Below are positions 7,027-13,585 of a DNA stretch of 16,639 bases, in pieces. The stretch is from a bacterium. GTDB taxonomy: Bacteria; Patescibacteriota; Patescibacteriia; S139-126; S139-133. The notes under the pieces are model-generated. The model saw only the letters and a list, made by a program, of their open reading frames with translations, did not search any database and was not told the origin of the DNA. The position numbers and the translations under genes are program-made. The DNA lies in contig JAUIEQ010000005.1 of the NCBI GenBank assembly GCA_030429785.1, forward strand, positions 1-16,639, in the 5' to 3' direction. Position 1 is the first letter of the stretch. Each line of letters begins with the position of its first letter.

Positions 7027-8242
7027 ACTCGCACACAACAATGTGACGAATGACTGCCTGATCATTTCGTTTGTATACTAACGCTTCCGAAGCCGCAGGT
7101 GCATATACTGCACTATACTCAGGTGCAAGTGGACGGACTAACTTAAATATATGCGGAATAATCTCTTGCCGCGGCATTGTGAGCACACGCCTACCAACTC
7201 GAAAAGCAGGAAACACCATCACAACTCGAGCATTGACTTGCAAAACCTTTGCATAGGTATCAAATGCACTTCGGTACAACGGCGTTAGTTCTTTAATAAT
7301 CTGCTTGACCTGCGCTTCAGTACGTCGACCACGTGCTGGCGGCCCCAAATACGGCTCAGTCACCACTCGGGTCACGGATTGCGTAATACGTTCAGCAGCA
7401 GTTCGCACATCAGACTCGACGACTGTCACACCAGATACATCAACACTATACTGCTGGCTCAGCCAATCAATATTCTGCCGAGTATCTTTGATTGCTTGTG
7501 CGCTCTTGTCTGAAGCCACAATCTTTTTCACACCCATCAACAATGCTTCTTGCGCCACTGTTCCTGATCCACAAAACGGATCCCAAACACACTCTTGTTG
7601 CGTAACTCCGGCAATATTTAACATCACCTGCGCAAGTTTTGGCGGCAACATTCCAGAGTAGTCATCACGACCTGGTCTACCAAAATCACGCTTACTCAAA
7701 TCCTCAAATGGCTGAACCGCAATTGTTGTTCCAACAAACCAGCCCAAACTACTTTTCAAAACAACAAACTCAATCCCTTGCTCTGATACTAACTTATTTT
7801 TTTGAACAACAACTGAAGACAAGTTTTCTTGCTTGGACATGACCAAACGACTAGCTGTACCAAGTTCTTTGAGATACTTTTTCAAATCCAGACCAAGCCC
7901 ACGCAACTCAAAACTATACTGCCGATCTTTCGGATAGACACTGAATCCAAAATGAAACTTACCACCTGGCAAGGCATGCAGAGATGCTTTTGTTTTTGTT
8001 TCAATCAATCGCTCAAGATGCGTACGGTTGAGTTCGCCGCGTAACGATTCTGCGTGTCCAAATTTTATTGTACCGCCAAGTGAACGCAATACATCATGCG
8101 GCAACGCCGGTGCAATTTCGAGCACCAAAAAAGAATACTCAGCCGCTACAATTGAATAGTCATATGAGCGAGCATCAAGCCAGCTGCAGAGCTCTGCTGC
8201 CGAAAGACTTGGGTTATTGCCAAAAATAAAAAAATACTGCAT
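7016..8242 (-). CDS. THUMP/Trm11-like SAM-dependent RNA guanosine methyltransferase
   Basis: 408 residues. The N-terminus (FIFGNNPSLSAAEL) and a THUMP-like region ending near RGLGLDLKKYLKELG (113-127) resemble archaeal Trm11 and TrmG10. A Rossmann methyltransferase domain follows: motif I DPFCGSGTVAQEAL (221-234), acidic residue D245 in ASDKS for SAM binding, D278 in ESDVR, and motif IV as TEPYLGPP (295-302). Members usually have DPPY at motif IV, so the EPYLG form is a visible deviation. The likely reaction is N2-methylation of a guanosine in tRNA. First gene of the minus-strand cluster; an extended -10 promoter lies 23 bases upstream, and the gene diverges from pspC. Confidence 0.88.
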   Translation of the reverse strand: MQYFFIFGNNPSLSAAELCSWLDARSYDYSIVAAEYSFLVLEIAPALPHDVLRSLGGTIKFGHAESLRGELNRTHLERLIETKTKASLHALPGGKFHFGFSVYPKDRQYSFELRGLGLDLKKYLKELGTASRLVMSKQENLSSVVVQKNKLVSEQGIEFVVLKSSLGWFVGTTIAVQPFEDLSKRDFGRPGRDDYSGMLPPKLAQVMLNIAGVTQQECVWDPFCGSGTVAQEALLMGVKKIVASDKSAQAIKDTRQNIDWLSQQYSVDVSGVTVVESDVRTAAERITQSVTRVVTEPYLGPPARGRRTEAQVKQIIKELTPLYRSAFDTYAKVLQVNARVVMVFPAFRVGRRVLTMPRQEIIPHIFKLVRPLAPEYSAVYAPAASEALVYKRNDQAVIRHIVVCEYAG

Positions 8243-8264
8243 AGTCGTATTAATAAGAGTCTAT

Positions 8265-8273
8265 AGTATACCA
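8265..8273 (-). promoter_or_regulatory. Extended -10 promoter element before the Trm11-like gene
   Basis: TGGTATACT on the minus strand (TG, one base, TATACT). The predicted start gives a short leader of about 15 bases before the ATG at 8242. No clear -35 was found, as is common with extended -10 promoters. Confidence 0.5.
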
Positions 8274-8302
8274 ATTCCACTCACTTAGCAACACCAAAAC
8301 AT

Positions 8303-8521
8303 ATGACGCATGTAAAAAAACTCACAAAAGCCAGCCCAGAAAATACCATGATTGCTGGCGTTATTGGCGGGTTTGCTGAATATTACAATATCAACCCCAC
8401 GCTGCTTCGCCTCGCATTTGTGTTTGGGGTTCTGATCAGCGGACTTTTTCCATTAACAGTTCTGTATCTTGCAGCAATTGTTATTATGCCAGAAGCTCCT
8501 AAGACTAATAACGCAGGCTAG
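8303..8521 (+). CDS. PspC-domain membrane protein
   Basis: 72 residues, a typical size for a stand-alone PspC domain. Features are the KKLTKASPEN opening, the conserved MIAGVIGGFAEYYNINPTLL (residues 16-35), a hydrophobic helix (about 36-62) and the YLAAIVIMP ending. PspC proteins act at the inner membrane in phage-shock or envelope-stress signalling, either by binding PspB/PspA or alone. No PspA or PspB gene is in the window. The gene diverges from the trm11-capA-yvlD cluster. The ATG has no Shine-Dalgarno; the next unit is convergent and ends in its own terminator at 8537-8564. Confidence 0.92.
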   Translation: MTHVKKLTKASPENTMIAGVIGGFAEYYNINPTLLRLAFVFGVLISGLFPLTVLYLAAIVIMPEAPKTNNAG

Positions 8522-8536
8522 CAAATTTTTAGGCAC

Positions 8537-8564
8537 AAAAAAGCCCGACTTATACTGTCGAGCT
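8537..8564 (-). terminator. Rho-independent terminator of the 8572-9267 gene
   Basis: Stem AGCCCGAC (8542-8549) / GTCGAGCT (8557-8564), 8 bp with one G-T pair when read as minus-strand RNA, 7-base loop, followed by six T. It starts right after the stop codon. Confidence 0.8.
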
Positions 8565-8571
8565 ATATATC

Positions 8572-9267
8572 TTAAACTTCTGCTTGGTGCTGACTGAACA
8601 CTGCAGCAGCAGCTAGCAACTGAGCGCACAGTTCATCTGGAGATGGGATGTTACTCTCGCCAGGGTACTGTCCCAGTCTACGATAATATGCATCAGCATC
8701 TACCGGAATGCCCTGCAGATGCCGAGATACTGGTCCACGAAAAACAACTTCTTCCGCGACTAATATCTCATCCACAAAATATCGCTGAACAATCAGCATC
8801 CTCCCATCACCTTCTGGCAGCTGGTACTGATCAGGAGTAGCTGTTGTCAATGAAAAAGACAAATGATCAAGCTCTCGCTTGCCTGACATCTTAACAAAGA
8901 CAAGCTCCGCAGGTGTTTCGTCTGACTGAGGTTTTAGCACCTTCTGCTCGTAGTGCTCTACCCTTTGACACAACCTGACAGGCACAATCACCATACCAAA
9001 ACCTCGCTTGTCATTTGGCGGCAAATAGCGTGGCTGGTCAATAACTTCACAGTCCCAAACCTCACCATCATACAGACGAAGCTGGTCCTCTGCGCTGAGC
9101 GAAAAAATTCGCAACGCCTTGATACCACGCGCGCTCTCAGGCGCCAACGGATCATGATATCCGAAAGATGCTTCAAGCACCAACTTGCCTTGCTTGACGA
9201 TCACATCAACCTTGATACGATCTCCCACCGCCAAAGCCGACAACCTACCTGCATACTGTGTAGGCAT
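8572..9267 (-). CDS. Hypothetical protein, paralogue of the 9537-10250 product
   Basis: 231 residues, no signal peptide or membrane helix, family not recognised. It aligns by eye over most of its length with the next gene upstream. Shared points are DPL (39-41 here), LRIF (52-55), a GE..DC pattern (68-73), LPP (82-84), VPV/IPV (95-97), R..E (102-104), a VF pair (123-124), and the C-terminal QRYFVDEILVAEEVVFRGP segment (161-179). The front part looks like a small beta domain (VGDRIKVDVIVKQGKLVLEA). The tail is Ala/Gln-rich and helical. A strong AGGAGGT sets the start, and the gene has its own promoter and terminator. A cytoplasmic soluble protein is likely; the function is unknown. Confidence 0.8.
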   Translation of the reverse strand: MPTQYAGRLSALAVGDRIKVDVIVKQGKLVLEASFGYHDPLAPESARGIKALRIFSLSAEDQLRLYDGEVWDCEVIDQPRYLPPNDKRGFGMVIVPVRLCQRVEHYEQKVLKPQSDETPAELVFVKMSGKRELDHLSFSLTTATPDQYQLPEGDGRMLIVQRYFVDEILVAEEVVFRGPVSRHLQGIPVDADAYYRRLGQYPGESNIPSPDELCAQLLAAAAVFSQHQAEV

Positions 9268-9274
9268 AATAGAA

Positions 9275-9281
9275 ACCTCCT
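9275..9281 (-). promoter_or_regulatory. Strong Shine-Dalgarno (AGGAGGT)
   Basis: AGGAGGT on the minus strand, 7 bases before the ATG at 9267, sets the start of the 231-residue hypothetical gene. Confidence 0.85.
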
Positions 9282-9318
9282 GTTTTTAGAGTATTATGAA
9301 ATACATGTTAAAAAACGA

Positions 9319-9364
9319 TTTTTGACAATAAAATACCATACCAGCAATAAAGCTTTTTGTCAAT
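9319..9364. repeat. Pair of 11-base repeats flanking the promoter core
   Basis: On the minus strand ATTGACAAAAA (9364-9354) and ATTGTCAAAAA (9329-9319) differ only at the central base and lie 35 bases apart. The first contains the -35 box and the second covers the expected transcript start. This could be a regulator site or chance in AT-rich DNA. Confidence 0.35.
9335..9363 (-). promoter_or_regulatory. Promoter of the 8572-9267 gene
   Basis: Minus strand TTGACA (9363-9358), 17-base spacer, TATGGT (9340-9335) preceded by TGG, giving an extended -10. The leader is about 60 bases. Confidence 0.7.
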
Positions 9365-9495
9365 TAGTAGCATAAACCTCCAACCCATCCTGCCTGACAT
9401 CACACCAAAGCTTGTCGAATGACCTTTGAATACAAAATACCGCCTAGACTGAGCTTAACATGATACACGCCACTGTCTTGAAATACACACATAAT

Positions 9496-9521
9496 AAAAC
9501 CCGACTTCATTGTCGGGTTTT
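9496..9521 (-). terminator. Rho-independent terminator of the 9537-10250 gene
   Basis: Perfect 10-bp stem AAAACCCGAC (9496-9505) / GTCGGGTTTT (9512-9521) with a 6-base loop, 15 bases after the stop codon. The T tract on the minus strand is formed mostly by the stem itself plus ATTAT. Confidence 0.85.
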
Positions 9522-9536
9522 GGACTAAATTTGAGG

Positions 9537-10250
9537 CTATGCCGCTTCCGCTACTGCTTCGGCTTGCGGCTTATCGCTGGCAGCTTGGGCGGCTTTGATC
9601 GCCTTGAGCAAATTCTTGGCGCTCAATCGATCCGGCGACTTATACCGCTCAAGCCGGCTCACAAACTGAGCAAAGCTGACACCACCAATATTATCGGTGC
9701 CGTAGTGCTCCCTTGGCGAGCCGTCAAAAGTAACTGAATCAGTGACAAAAATGTCACCAAAGAAAAACTGGGTTACTTCTGCCATATTGTTCTGGTTGGC
9801 ACCAAAGGAACGGTACACATCCCGCTTGCTTGTCAGCGGAAAGCGCTCTTCCTTGCGCACGTGCTTGCCGCAACAGGTCTGAAAGACCACTACGGAATTG
9901 TCACCGTTCATCACCACTCGGTGACTGAATTTTTCAATCCGGCGCTTGAATTCAACCGGGATGAAGAGCAACGCGCGTTTCCTGGTTTTTGCTGGCGGCA
10001 AGAAAGTCGTATTGCCGACAATGGCGCAGTCGACAATCTCACCGACCTCCAACTTCCTTAGTTGTTGATCCGGGAGTTTAAAAATTCGCAATGAGTTTTC
10101 ACCCTCGCAGAGCGGGTCCTTGCTCACTTGCACAGCACGTAACTGCTTGGTATCAGGATTCTTTTTGCCCGCAACAACCGTCAACAAAAAACGATTGTGC
10201 AGATTTAAAAAGTGGTGTTTGGGGTTGGTGTACGTGACTGGCTTAGCCAT
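9537..10250 (-). CDS. Hypothetical protein, paralogue of the 8572-9267 product
   Basis: 237 residues, soluble, family not recognised. The core shared with the downstream paralogue is DPL (45-47), SLRIFKL (53-59), GE..DC (70-75), LPP (84-86), FIPV (96-99), RRIE (103-106), VVF (121-123) and QFFFGDIFVTDSVTFDGS (161-178). It is more basic than its paralogue, with many Lys/Arg and a CC pair at 126-127. It ends in an Ala/Lys-rich helical tail (AKNLLKAIKAAQAA, then AEAVAEAA). The coding DNA is richer in G+C than its surroundings: 103 of 180 bases in 9541-9720, against 25 of 60 in 10801-10860. Strong AGGAGG, own promoter and own terminator. A nucleic-acid-binding role would fit the charge, but this is a guess. 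Confidence 0.8.
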   Translation of the reverse strand: MAKPVTYTNPKHHFLNLHNRFLLTVVAGKKNPDTKQLRAVQVSKDPLCEGENSLRIFKLPDQQLRKLEVGEIVDCAIVGNTTFLPPAKTRKRALLFIPVEFKRRIEKFSHRVVMNGDNSVVVFQTCCGKHVRKEERFPLTSKRDVYRSFGANQNNMAEVTQFFFGDIFVTDSVTFDGSPREHYGTDNIGGVSFAQFVSRLERYKSPDRLSAKNLLKAIKAAQAASDKPQAEAVAEAA

Positions 10251-10257
10251 GATGAGG

Positions 10258-10264
10258 CCTCCTT
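10258..10264 (-). promoter_or_regulatory. Strong Shine-Dalgarno (AAGGAGG)
   Basis: AAGGAGG on the minus strand, 7 bases before the ATG at 10250, supports this start for the 237-residue hypothetical gene. Confidence 0.85.
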
Positions 10265-10308
10265 ATAAACTTGCTTGATTGTTAAACTGCGGATTTGGGT
10301 AATGAATT

Positions 10309-10337
10309 AACATACCTCATAATACATATTTTGTCAA
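10309..10337 (-). promoter_or_regulatory. Promoter of the 9537-10250 gene
   Basis: Minus strand TTGACA (10337-10332), 17-base spacer, TATGTT (10314-10309). The spacer and flanks (AAAATATGTATT then GGTATGTT) resemble those of the paralogue promoter and of the efflux promoter. The leader is about 52 bases. Confidence 0.7.
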
Positions 10338-10343
10338 CACATA

Positions 10344-10374
10344 TAAACAAAACCGCCTTTATAAGACGGTTTTT
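10344..10374 (-). terminator. Rho-independent terminator of the EamA gene
   Basis: Stem AAAACCGCC (10349-10357) / GACGGTTTT (10365-10373), 9 bp with one G-T pair in the minus-strand RNA, 7-base loop, then TTTTGTTTA. It begins 5 bases after the stop codon. Confidence 0.8.
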
Positions 10375-10378
10375 ATAC

Positions 10379-11266
10379 TTAAAAAGTATACTTTGTACCT
10401 ATGTACTGCATCAACAAAGTAATCACTCCTCCACTAGCTTTGGTGAGGCTAAATACCTCTAGACCACTCACCCAAACAATAAGCGCGCGCATAAGTGGCG
10501 TTACCAAAAATAACAGCGATATAGCATGAGCTTGCAAGAACTTGCCAGCATATAACTGAGAAATATGTACTACAATAGTTGCAAAAACTGCCAAGCCTGC
10601 AATCAAAAACCAGTCATATATACTCATTGTCACATCAGAAACACAAGCAAACTGGTCCGTCAGCTGCACATACGCGAAACTCAATATCACAATCACTACA
10701 TACTGTTGCAAATTCAGTACATACTGATCGAGGTTTAGTTGCGAAGCATTGCGCATCATCACAATATGAATTGCCACACACACTGCTGCTGCTATGAGCA
10801 TTACATCATACTGCACCGTCGCAACACTATACACAGCATGCGAGTCTGTCAATAAATACAAACCAACTATCGACCCAACAGCAGTCAGCCAGTGCTGCTT
10901 GCGCGGAGCAGCACCTGATACAAACCAATTCACAAATGGAACAAACAAGACAAACATCCCCATGACAAAACCCGCATTTGCTGCTGATGCGCCGACCAAT
11001 CCTTCGATACCCAGAACAAAAACTCCCCACAACACAATGCCCAACTTCACGCCTTGTCGCCAATGCATAAGACAGTTTTTTCTCGCATAAACAAGAAATG
11101 GAACAAACAACGTAATTGCGATCAAGAACCGATATATCACTATGGTTTGCGGCAATACTCGTGAAACAAGATCTTTGGTTACAATCAATGCAATTGCCAA
11201 AATAGTTGCATTATAAAGCATCAGCGCAATTGCTCGATTGGTTTGCTTGCTTGGTACGAGGTGCAT
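10379..11266 (-). CDS. EamA/DMT-superfamily transporter
   Basis: 295 residues with about ten hydrophobic helices arranged as two repeats of five, the size and topology of drug/metabolite transporters. Typical features are the first-repeat IVIYRFLIAITLFVPFL (helix 2) and the GASAANAGFVMGMFVLFVPF stretch (helices 3-4, small residues then PF). The substrate cannot be deduced; exporters of amino acids and other small metabolites are common in the family. The start is supported by AAGGAG 5 bases upstream. The gene is a separate transcription unit ended by its own hairpin and diverges from the helicase gene, with 162 bases between them. Confidence 0.87.
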   Translation of the reverse strand: MHLVPSKQTNRAIALMLYNATILAIALIVTKDLVSRVLPQTIVIYRFLIAITLFVPFLVYARKNCLMHWRQGVKLGIVLWGVFVLGIEGLVGASAANAGFVMGMFVLFVPFVNWFVSGAAPRKQHWLTAVGSIVGLYLLTDSHAVYSVATVQYDVMLIAAAVCVAIHIVMMRNASQLNLDQYVLNLQQYVVIVILSFAYVQLTDQFACVSDVTMSIYDWFLIAGLAVFATIVVHISQLYAGKFLQAHAISLLFLVTPLMRALIVWVSGLEVFSLTKASGGVITLLMQYIGTKYTF

Positions 11267-11271
11267 ACAAT

Positions 11272-11277
11272 CTCCTT
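11272..11277 (-). promoter_or_regulatory. Shine-Dalgarno (AAGGAG) of the EamA gene
   Basis: AAGGAG on the minus strand, 5 bases before the ATG at 11266. Confidence 0.75.
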
Positions 11278-11303
11278 ATAGATTTATTTGTAATGTGCGA
11301 AAT

Positions 11304-11334
11304 TTTATACTACCAAAAAAATATACATTAACAA
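11304..11334 (-). promoter_or_regulatory. Weak candidate promoter of the EamA gene
   Basis: TTGTTA (11334-11329) and TATAAA (11309-11304) on the minus strand, but with a 19-base spacer. Low confidence. Confidence 0.3.
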
Positions 11335-11416
11335 ATAACTGCGTACCACAGAGCATACAACACCATAAAATCATTACGTTGTAAATAAAATCTATGTACT
11401 AAACCACTCAGTTGTT

Positions 11417-11422
11417 TATACT
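11417..11422 (+). promoter_or_regulatory. -10 box implying a leaderless helicase mRNA
   Basis: TATACT ends 6 bases before the ATG at 11429, so transcription would begin at or next to the start codon. No Shine-Dalgarno is present and no clear -35 was found. Confidence 0.4.
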
Positions 11423-11428
11423 ACATAC

Positions 11429-13441
11429 ATGACACACAAAACTTACAAACTCAAAACAGACAACAACCCGGTTGAGCTTACTATTGATTACAAAGCAGAA
11501 CTCAACACTGAGCAGCTGTCAGTTGTCGAACATGGCGATGGCGCGTGCCTGGTGCTAGCTGGAGCTGGATCTGGCAAAACCAGAACACTTGTATATCGTG
11601 TGGCGTATTTACTTGAACATGGCGTCCATCCTGAGAATATTTTGCTCATGACTTTTACCAATCGCGCTGCCAATGAAATGATTATGCGCGTTGAGGAACT
11701 TTTGACCTATCATCCCAAAGGTCTGTGGGCAGGAACCTTTCACCATGTTGGTAATCGTATTTTGAGAAAATACATCACACAGCTTGGCTTCACCAGCAAC
11801 TTTACAATCCTTGATACACAAGACGCGCAAGACGTGCTCAAGAACATCATTGGCGATATCACAACGACTGACAAATATTTTCCCAAAGCCAAAGCACTAC
11901 AAAACATTATCAGCTATTCACGCAATGCAGGCACAAGTATTGAAGCAACAGTACTGCAACGATTTACCCACCTCAACCCTGAATTGATTGACATGATTGC
12001 AGTTATTGCCAATCGCTACACAAACAAAAAACAAGAGCTCAATTTACTTGATTATGATGATTTGTTAATTCTGTGGCTCAAACTCATGAACGAACATGAA
12101 ACTGTGAGTACTCGTATCCGGTCTCAATTTCAATATATTCTAGTGGATGAGTATCAAGACACCAACCACATCCAAGCAGAACTCATCAAATCTATCACCA
12201 AAGAACACAACAACATCATGGTTGTTGGTGATGACGCGCAAAGCATTTATTCTTTTCGCGCTGCGCAAATTGAAAATATTTTATCATTCCCCGAGCACTT
12301 CCCTGACTGCTCAACATTCAAACTCGAAACCAATTACCGCTCAACACCAGATATTCTAGCACTTGCCAACAACTCAATTGATCACAACAGCAAGCAATTC
12401 AAAAAAAATCTCAAGAGCATCAAGCCTGCCAAAGACAAACCCGTACTTGCAGCACTTGGTAACACGCAGCAACAAGCAGAGTTCATCACGCAACGCATTC
12501 TTGAGCTACACGATGAAGGCACATCACTCAATGACATTGCTGTCTTGTTTCGTGCTGATTACCATGCCCTTGAACTTGAATTGCAGCTGAACAAAAAAGC
12601 AATTCCATACATCAAACGCGGCGGCTTGAGATTTTTTGAACAAGCTCATCTAAAAGACGTGGTAGCGTTTTTGCGTATTCTGAATAATCCCAAAGATGAA
12701 ATCTCATGGACTCGATTGCTCCTGCTATTACCTGGCATTGGTCGAGTAACTGCGCTGAAGATCATTGCCCAAATCACAACCGCCGCAACACTCGCAGATG
12801 TTATCACAATGCCGATTACTGGATCAAAAAAAGTTGCTGCATCCTGGAATGATCTTGTCACCATCCTCAAACCAATCGCCCAAAAACCTGAACTTACTAT
12901 TAGTGACTACATTGAAGCATTCATCAGAGGTCTATATGACGACTATGTCAAAAGTGCTTTTGAAAACCCACAAAAACGCATTGAAGATATTGAACAGCTG
13001 ACTAATTTTGCCGACCAATACTCAAGCTTGGATGAGCTCCTCGCTGACATCACGCTTTCTGAAGGATTTCAAACTAACACCACCGTACCTGACACGCAGC
13101 AAGATGAACAGGTTATTCTATCTACCATTCACCAAGCCAAAGGTCTTGAATGGGACACGGTCTTTGTGATGCATCTGGCGAGTGGGCAATTCCCACACCA
13201 ACGTGCTATGCAATCTCGAGCAGAAGTTGAGGAAGAGCGACGACTTTTTTATGTAGCCTGTACGCGCGCGCAACAAGCACTATACTTGCTCTACCCAATC
13301 ACACTCTACAGTCACAGTGGCGGCCTTGCTTTTACGCAACCATCTGAATTCATTCGTGAACTTGATACAGATCTCTATGACGAATGGAATGTAGAAACAG
13401 AGTCTACTGACGACTTACCAACCATTGAATACCTACCCTGA
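11429..13441 (+). CDS. uvrD: UvrD/PcrA-like superfamily 1A DNA helicase
   Basis: 670 residues, normal for the family. All SF1A motifs are present in order: Q-motif region LNTEQLSVV (25-33), Walker A GAGSGKT (45-51), Ia LLMTFTNRAANEM (72-84), II VDEYQD (239-244), III VVGDDAQSIYSFRAA (265-279), IV TNYRS (301-305), V STIHQAKGLEWD (about 563-574) and VI EERRLFYVACTRA (about 601-613). It should unwind DNA 3'-5' using ATP in repair, mismatch or replication-fork clearance. UvrD, PcrA and Rep cannot be told apart by eye, so the symbol is a family label. It ends in an acidic tail (ETESTDDLPTIEYLP) before a TGA, the only TGA gene stop seen in the window. The frame remains open beyond that stop into pilT. 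Confidence 0.93.
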   Translation: MTHKTYKLKTDNNPVELTIDYKAELNTEQLSVVEHGDGACLVLAGAGSGKTRTLVYRVAYLLEHGVHPENILLMTFTNRAANEMIMRVEELLTYHPKGLWAGTFHHVGNRILRKYITQLGFTSNFTILDTQDAQDVLKNIIGDITTTDKYFPKAKALQNIISYSRNAGTSIEATVLQRFTHLNPELIDMIAVIANRYTNKKQELNLLDYDDLLILWLKLMNEHETVSTRIRSQFQYILVDEYQDTNHIQAELIKSITKEHNNIMVVGDDAQSIYSFRAAQIENILSFPEHFPDCSTFKLETNYRSTPDILALANNSIDHNSKQFKKNLKSIKPAKDKPVLAALGNTQQQAEFITQRILELHDEGTSLNDIAVLFRADYHALELELQLNKKAIPYIKRGGLRFFEQAHLKDVVAFLRILNNPKDEISWTRLLLLLPGIGRVTALKIIAQITTAATLADVITMPITGSKKVAASWNDLVTILKPIAQKPELTISDYIEAFIRGLYDDYVKSAFENPQKRIEDIEQLTNFADQYSSLDELLADITLSEGFQTNTTVPDTQQDEQVILSTIHQAKGLEWDTVFVMHLASGQFPHQRAMQSRAEVEEERRLFYVACTRAQQALYLLYPITLYSHSGGLAFTQPSEFIRELDTDLYDEWNVETESTDDLPTIEYLP

Positions 13442-13546
13442 ACAAAGACAAAATACGCGAGCTACGTGATCACTCGACAACCATCATTGCACGACACTCG
13501 AGCCGCAAACTACCACGCATTGGATATCACGCCACTGCCTATTTTG

Positions 13547-13555
13547 TGCTACAAT
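13547..13555 (+). promoter_or_regulatory. Extended -10 promoter of pilT
   Basis: TGCTACAAT (TG, one base, TACAAT) lies 30 bases before the ATG at 13586, giving a leader of about 24 bases. It supports the internal ATG as the true pilT start and separate transcription from the helicase. Confidence 0.55.
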
Positions 13556-13585
13556 AAAGACATCTTAACTACTAACTGCGTTTAT

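Noticed and set aside
9309..9404. Short minus-strand frame of about 30 codons in the intergenic gap
   Set aside because: It covers the promoter of the 8572-9267 gene, has no ribosome site and shows no recognisable pattern.
13466..13585. N-terminal extension of pilT from a GTG
   Set aside because: The added residues do not resemble PilT and the extended -10 promoter lies inside this stretch; MAENSIIEKL is a standard PilT start.
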